From Bacteroidota bacterium (lineage in GTDB: Bacteria; Bacteroidota; Bacteroidia; Chitinophagales; Chitinophagaceae): 38,803 nt of DNA. Numbering within the stretch: position 1 is the first letter of the stretch; every line of letters begins with the position of its first letter. The position numbers and the translations under genes are program-made. Location of the stretch: assembly GCA_028876495.1 (NCBI GenBank), contig JAGWRO010000059.1:1-38803 (forward strand). The letters are read 5' to 3'. The notes beneath the pieces were generated by a model, which saw only the letters and a list, made by a program, of their open reading frames with translations, made no database searches and had not been told where the DNA came from. This document shows positions 35,549 to 38,803 of this stretch, piece after piece.

Positions 35549-35646
35549 AATAGGGGTTTGATCACTTTTACTGTTTTAGTATTAAATCAAATATTCATTC
35601 ACAAAAACTAAAAAAAACAACCTTTATGAAAACAAAACTTATCTCA
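35549..35646 (+). repeat. Leader repeat, copy 2
   Basis: Second copy of the leader that begins at 35210, here in front of the intact lipoprotein gene. The AATAGGGGTTT motif starts 77 bases before the ATG (69 in copy 1). The long hairpin of copy 1 is missing here, so the conserved part is the motif and the region up to the start codon, not the stem. Confidence 0.65.
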
Positions 35647-36309
35647 ATGACTGCAATCGCTGCAGTGACCTTAATTTTTGGCTGTAAAAAAGCCAACAAC
35701 TCAAACTCAAACGGAGTTTCCTATCAGTTAAAAACTACAAACCGTAGTACTGCTTTGGCTTACTCCTCAGGAAATACACTAACCTCAGCAGCACGTGTAG
35801 CGGGAGGAACTATTACCTGGACAAGCGGTTATGCTTCAGCAGAAGAAATCAAATTTGAAGCTGAAGGATCAAATAGCCATGTAGAATTTCATTCCGAAAC
35901 ACCACAAAAAATAGACCTTTTTTCTCCACTTGCATCTTTAGGAAATATAAATATTCCAACGGGAGTATATGATACAGCACAATTTGAAATTGATCTTGCA
36001 CCCACTGCAACAGATGCTGCTCTGGAATTACACGGTACGTATAATACCACACCCGTAACTTTTACACTTAACAAAAGCTATGAGTTTAACGCGGAAATAC
36101 CAGCCATAACTGTTGCAGATGGGCAACATTATAATGCTGTAACTGCTTTAAATTTAGCAACCCTAACCCAGGGAATCTCCAGTGCATCTTTAGATGCAGC
36201 AACAAAAGATTCATCAGGAACGATTGTTATTTCTGATAGTTCTAACGTATCTATTTATGATAGTTTTATTTCCAATTTACACGATTCAGAGCAGGAGGAT
36301 TTTGAATAA
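35626..36309 (+). CDS. Lipoprotein of unknown function
   Basis: A 227-residue lipoprotein. The signal peptide leads to the lipobox IFG-C with Cys20, then a flexible Asn/Ser-rich linker and a beta-rich domain. The middle (NINIPTGVYDTAQFEIDLAP, then ALELHGTYN) resembles the style of DUF4382-type Bacteroidota lipoproteins, but I cannot place it with certainty. The C-terminus is acidic (SEQEDFE). It has its own leader, duplicated from the one at 35210, and its own terminator at 36362. It is therefore a separate unit, although it lies just behind the signalling operon and may be a target of that operon's sigma factor. Confidence 0.75.
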   Translation: MKTKLISMTAIAAVTLIFGCKKANNSNSNGVSYQLKTTNRSTALAYSSGNTLTSAARVAGGTITWTSGYASAEEIKFEAEGSNSHVEFHSETPQKIDLFSPLASLGNINIPTGVYDTAQFEIDLAPTATDAALELHGTYNTTPVTFTLNKSYEFNAEIPAITVADGQHYNAVTALNLATLTQGISSASLDAATKDSSGTIVISDSSNVSIYDSFISNLHDSEQEDFE

Positions 36310-36361
36310 TTTATTGTTGAAATGATGTAAACTGCGTTTTTTATACCAAAACTTATTCGAT

Positions 36362-36393
36362 AAAAAAGATGATCTTAACAGATCATCTTTTTT
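36362..36393 (+). terminator. Strong rho-independent terminator after the lipoprotein gene
   Basis: AAAAAAGATGATCT and AGATCATCTTTTTT pair perfectly over 14 bp around the loop TAAC. The A and T runs on both sides make it work in either direction. Confidence 0.88.
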
Positions 36394-36603
36394 ATTTTCA
36401 GTTCAAAGATGCGCCCAGTACAAACGCTTTTCGGCGATATTTCAAACGTTATGTTTTCATAAATTTAGGGTAAAACTGTGCTAGTCTGCGAGTATTGCAT
36501 TTATAGCCTCGGTCGGGCATTAAACAACCAATTCACTCTATTTTTGCCCGTCAATACTTATTGAGCAAAGTTCCTCTGTCAGGATTTTTCTAAAGTGTCG
36601 TCC

Positions 36604-36826
36604 CTGTTTCATTGCCGAGCTGTTCAGCAAAACCTATAAAGGAGCCCTTCTATCCCACGGATGTAGCACAGGGGATAAATGTCTTCATACTGAACCACTT
36701 CTCCAACAAGTTCAGCACCGTTCTTTAAAAGTCTGGATAACAATTCGTCAAGATTATCAACCCTAAATAAATTTCGAAGGCCACACTATTTTCGTTGGTA
36801 TGGACATTCACAAATCCACTAACTTT
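36604..36826 (-). pseudogene. Decayed VOC/glyoxalase-family gene
   Basis: The minus strand carries clear pieces of a VOC superfamily protein in several frames. An N-terminal-like piece reads LKVSGFVNVHTN. After a frame change comes VDNLDELLSRLLKNGAELVG and then EVVQYEDIYPLCYIRGIEG. A further change near 36637 gives AEQLGNETGTTL before a stop. Known relatives end in a very similar way, with HGAELVGEVVQYE followed by LCYVRGPEG. The central part of the protein is missing. Frameshifts plus an internal deletion make it a pseudogene. Intact VOC proteins include glyoxalases, dioxygenases and antibiotic-resistance proteins; the original role is not known. Confidence 0.7.
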
Positions 36827-37116
36827 CAATTAACAGCATAAATAGAGATTCTTATTCTCAAAACCGTCTAGGTTATTTTTCAACTGTTAAATTTTTCACG
36901 GAATATTTTTTGCGAGGATTAAATTAACCGAACAAAAGTTTATTGAACTTAACTTTATTTTACATCACATAATATTTGAATCCGGCATGATCATTTTCAT
37001 TTGTTAATAAGACCTTACCAACACCTGTTTAATATTTACCCATGTCTTGTTTTTAATAATTAAGCTCACTAATTTCGTTATTGGAATTTCAATTGTGAAC
37101 AAGAAAATGAAGAAGT
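36827..37116. other. Intergenic region before the mobilization genes
   Basis: About 290 AT-rich bases without a recognisable gene, repeat or strong hairpin. It should hold the promoter of the HTH gene at 37117. Confidence 0.4.
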
Positions 37117-37419
37117 ATGAATGAAACACCCATGCTGTTTCCAATAACTCAATCTGAGTTCTGGAAACAAATCAAAATGATCATTGAAAATGTAATTGCT
37201 GAAAAATTAAGCCAGCAAAAAATCTCTCCACCAAATTCTCATTTACCTGAGAAAGCTTTATTAAAAGCATCAGATGTATGCGCCATCTTCCAGATTTCCA
37301 AGCCAACACTTTATGAATGGCTGAAACAAAAGAAGTTGAAAAGTTTTAAAATCAAGTCACGTAGGTATTTTAATCGTGCAGACATAGATGATCTGATCGC
37401 AGGAAGAATGCAAGCCTAG
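37117..37419 (+). CDS. Excisionase-like helix-turn-helix protein
   Basis: A 100-residue DNA-binding protein with a MerR/excisionase-type HTH (HTH_17) at about 48-98. The pattern is typical: LLKASDVCAIFQISKPTLYE, then a basic wing (KSFKIKSRRYFN) and RADIDDLI. The first 45 residues are a helical extension. In Bacteroidota islands such genes stand just upstream of primase and mob genes and act as excision or mobilization regulators. Here the primase-like gene follows after 27 bases, so the two are probably one transcript. Confidence 0.85.
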   Translation: MNETPMLFPITQSEFWKQIKMIIENVIAEKLSQQKISPPNSHLPEKALLKASDVCAIFQISKPTLYEWLKQKKLKSFKIKSRRYFNRADIDDLIAGRMQA

Positions 37420-37446
37420 ACAAAAATAATCTTAAAAGTGTGTGTG

Positions 37447-38406
37447 ATGAACTGTGAGCAAGCCAATCAAATTGACCTGGTGGATTACCTTAATTCCCTC
37501 GGGTATCAGCCTCAGAAAATAAGAGGATCAGATTACTGGTACTTATCTCCTTTCAGGAGTGAAAAAGAACCTTCATTTAAGATCAATAGAAATAAAAATG
37601 TATGGTATGATCATGGCCCTGGTAAAGGGGGAAAACTAATTGATTTTGCAATGGAATTTTATCGCTGTGATGTAAGTGAAGCATTGCAAAAACTTTCCTT
37701 TTTTCACCCGCAAAATGATTTTAAAAATAAGCTGGTCAGACCGCAGTTCCACTTGCAGGAAAACTCTTTAGCTGATAATAAGGATGCAAGAGAAACTGCT
37801 ATCAAGATAATAGCCGCAAAGCAACCCATCCAGGACCTGGTGCTTTGCCGCTATTTATGGCAAAGAAGGATCGATAAAAGCATTGCTGATCGTTACTGTC
37901 ATGAAGTCCATTTTACCAATGCAGATAAAGAAAAAATTTACAAAGCAATCGGGTTTAAAAATAATGCCGGAGGATATGAGTTACGCAATGAATATTTTAA
38001 AGGCAGCAGCTCTCCCAAGTATGTTACTTACTTCGATAACAAAGCAAAAAATATTTCGGTATTTGAAGGATTTTTTGATTTCATGAGTTATAAAACAATG
38101 AATAAAAATCAGCGGGAGGATCTAACGGGTCTGCCTAACCGACATATGAATTTTCTAATCCTGAACTCTCTTTCGTTTTTTGAAAGAAGTCTTCTTTTAA
38201 TGGAAAAACATACAATTATTCACCTCTTTTTAGATCATGATAACGCGGGAAGGAAATGCACCAACGTGGCTTTAAAAAGATCAATGAAGTTCAACGATGA
38301 AAGCAAGTTATATAAGGGATACAAAGACCTCAACGACTGGATGATGAACTTCGGAAAATTGGAAAAGAAAATACATGTCGGACAAAAAAGGGGAAGACAT
38401 CTTTAA
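37447..38406 (+). CDS. TOPRIM/CHC2-type primase-like protein of a mobilizable element
   Basis: About 319 residues. The N-terminal half resembles the zinc-binding primase domain (YLNSLGYQPQKIRGSDYWY, then SPFRSEKEPSFKIN and WYDHGPGKGGKLIDFA). The C-terminal half is TOPRIM-like, with the acidic motifs NISVFEGFFDFMSY and HLFLDHDNAGRKC. Such proteins are encoded in mobilizable Bacteroidota islands and are thought to prime replication of the transferred strand. The ATG at 37447 is used; a GTG at 37438 would add three residues. The stop is followed by a large hairpin and then mobC. Confidence 0.85.
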   Translation: MNCEQANQIDLVDYLNSLGYQPQKIRGSDYWYLSPFRSEKEPSFKINRNKNVWYDHGPGKGGKLIDFAMEFYRCDVSEALQKLSFFHPQNDFKNKLVRPQFHLQENSLADNKDARETAIKIIAAKQPIQDLVLCRYLWQRRIDKSIADRYCHEVHFTNADKEKIYKAIGFKNNAGGYELRNEYFKGSSSPKYVTYFDNKAKNISVFEGFFDFMSYKTMNKNQREDLTGLPNRHMNFLILNSLSFFERSLLLMEKHTIIHLFLDHDNAGRKCTNVALKRSMKFNDESKLYKGYKDLNDWMMNFGKLEKKIHVGQKRGRHL

Positions 38407-38417
38407 ATATTTTTCTT

Positions 38418-38460
38418 AGCAAGCGGTGTTTTTGTGTTACAAAAACCCGGCTTGCTTTTT
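38418..38460 (+). terminator. Large hairpin between primase and mobC, terminator or oriT candidate
   Basis: AGCAAGC at 38418-38424 and GCTTGCT at 38450-38456, plus GTTTTTGT/ACAAAAAC inside, form a stem of 18 positions with a small mismatch. A short GTT loop tops it, and a T run follows. This fits a terminator for the primase transcript. The location directly upstream of mobC is also where origins of transfer are commonly found, so it could be part of oriT. Confidence 0.65.
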
Positions 38461-38494
38461 CTCCCGTTGGTCGCAAAAGAATATTACAGAGGAT

Positions 38495-38803
38495 ATGATA
38501 AGGGAAGCAATCAAAATAAAGCAAAAGAATGGAAGGCCCAAAAAGGCTGTCAAGAAGGAAATTATAAGGAGCATCCGGTTTTCAAAAACAGAATATTTTA
38601 TTGTCAAACAACACGCTTCCAGGTCCGGATTAAAAATCACCGTTTATATCCGGCAGATGGCTTTGCAGGGAAAAATAATTTCAAGATTATCTGAAGAGGA
38701 AAGGCAATTTGTCAGGCAATTAATAGGGATGGCAAACAACTTAAACCAGCTCACAAAGATGGGACACCAGGAAGGATTTATTACTGCGGTATTGATGTTT
38801 GAA
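38495..38803 (+). CDS. mobC: MobC-family mobilization protein, partial at window edge
   Basis: An open frame of 103 codons from ATG 38495 (preceded by AGAGG as a ribosome site) to the window end, so the C-terminus is missing. It starts MIREAIKIKQKNGRPKKAVK, then has a ribbon-helix-helix-like DNA-binding section (RFSKTEYFIVKQHASRSGLK). It ends with the MobC signature (LSEEERQFVRQLIGMANN, then LNQLTKMGHQEGF). MobC proteins assist the relaxase at oriT. The relaxase gene is expected immediately downstream. Overlapping frames at 38434-38694 (plus) and on the minus strand are shadows. Confidence 0.88.
   Translation, partial: MIREAIKIKQKNGRPKKAVKKEIIRSIRFSKTEYFIVKQHASRSGLKITVYIRQMALQGKIISRLSEEERQFVRQLIGMANNLNQLTKMGHQEGFITAVLMFE

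Larger units (their letters stand above)
26676..38803. mobile_element. Mobilizable genomic island, left end to window edge (partial)
   Basis: From the tRNA fragment rightward the gene content changes to typical mobile cargo. It includes an integrase, a toxin-antitoxin pair, a self-contained signalling/uptake operon, decayed genes, an excisionase-like HTH protein, a primase-like protein and MobC. The left boundary is the candidate att site. The right boundary, relaxase gene and intact tRNA are not in the window. No conjugation (tra) genes are visible, so it looks mobilizable and not self-transmissible, though the unseen part could change that. Confidence 0.65.

Noticed and set aside
1-38803. 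CRISPR array, prophage structural genes, rRNA or riboswitch
   Set aside because: No regularly spaced repeats, capsid or tail genes, rRNA sequence or recognisable riboswitch core were seen.

Overview
The window reads as a chromosomal segment of a low-GC member of the Bacteroidota, most likely a Chitinophagaceae-like organism. The evidence is the gene content: SusC-like TonB receptors, a FecI/FecR pair with DUF4974 and DUF4249 partners, LytS/LytTR pairs, a DUF7935-type protein, a Bacteroidota-style tyrosine integrase, and candidate TAnnTTTG promoter boxes. No complete tRNA, rRNA or CRISPR array was seen.

Positions 1-14600 hold an ABC-2 exporter operon (ATPase plus two permeases), a soluble PAS histidine kinase, and two large CPA2 cation/proton antiporters. 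Between the antiporters lie a LytS/LytTR pair and a small TIM-barrel protein. A second LytS/LytTR pair follows and sits directly upstream of an outer-membrane TonB-type receptor (14761-17379), whose promoter region carries a short direct repeat. The theme is envelope transport, ion homeostasis and signalling.

Positions 17400-22500 carry a leftward group: a stand-alone methylmalonyl-CoA mutase catalytic subunit, a small exported protein and a DUF7935-like membrane protein. An IscA/ErpA-like Fe-S carrier and a multi-PAS NarX-type kinase follow. Positions 22780-26530 are an amino-sugar cluster: a PIG-L/LmbE deacetylase, a divergent NagB-like sugar-phosphate protein, and a secreted GH20 beta-hexosaminidase broken by one frameshift.

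From about 26650 to the right edge the window looks like one end of an integrated, mobilizable genomic island. A leftward terminator and a tRNA 3'-end fragment form the likely attachment site, followed at once by a tyrosine recombinase. The island then holds a HigB/HigA toxin-antitoxin pair with a clear palindromic operator and a gene-poor stretch. Next is a complete cell-surface signalling operon: ECF sigma factor, FecR anti-sigma factor, STN-type TonB receptor and DUF4249 lipoprotein. After this come a duplicated leader with a frameshifted lipoprotein relic and an intact lipoprotein, then a decayed VOC/glyoxalase gene. The window ends in mobilization genes: an excisionase-like HTH protein, a TOPRIM/primase-like protein, a large hairpin, and the start of mobC (38495 to the edge). 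The other end of the island, with relaxase and intact tRNA, should lie to the right of the window.

No wholly new system could be proven. The best candidates for something undescribed are the island-borne surface-signalling operon with its duplicated AATAGGGGTTT leader, and the amino-sugar cluster with an altered NagB active-site motif.
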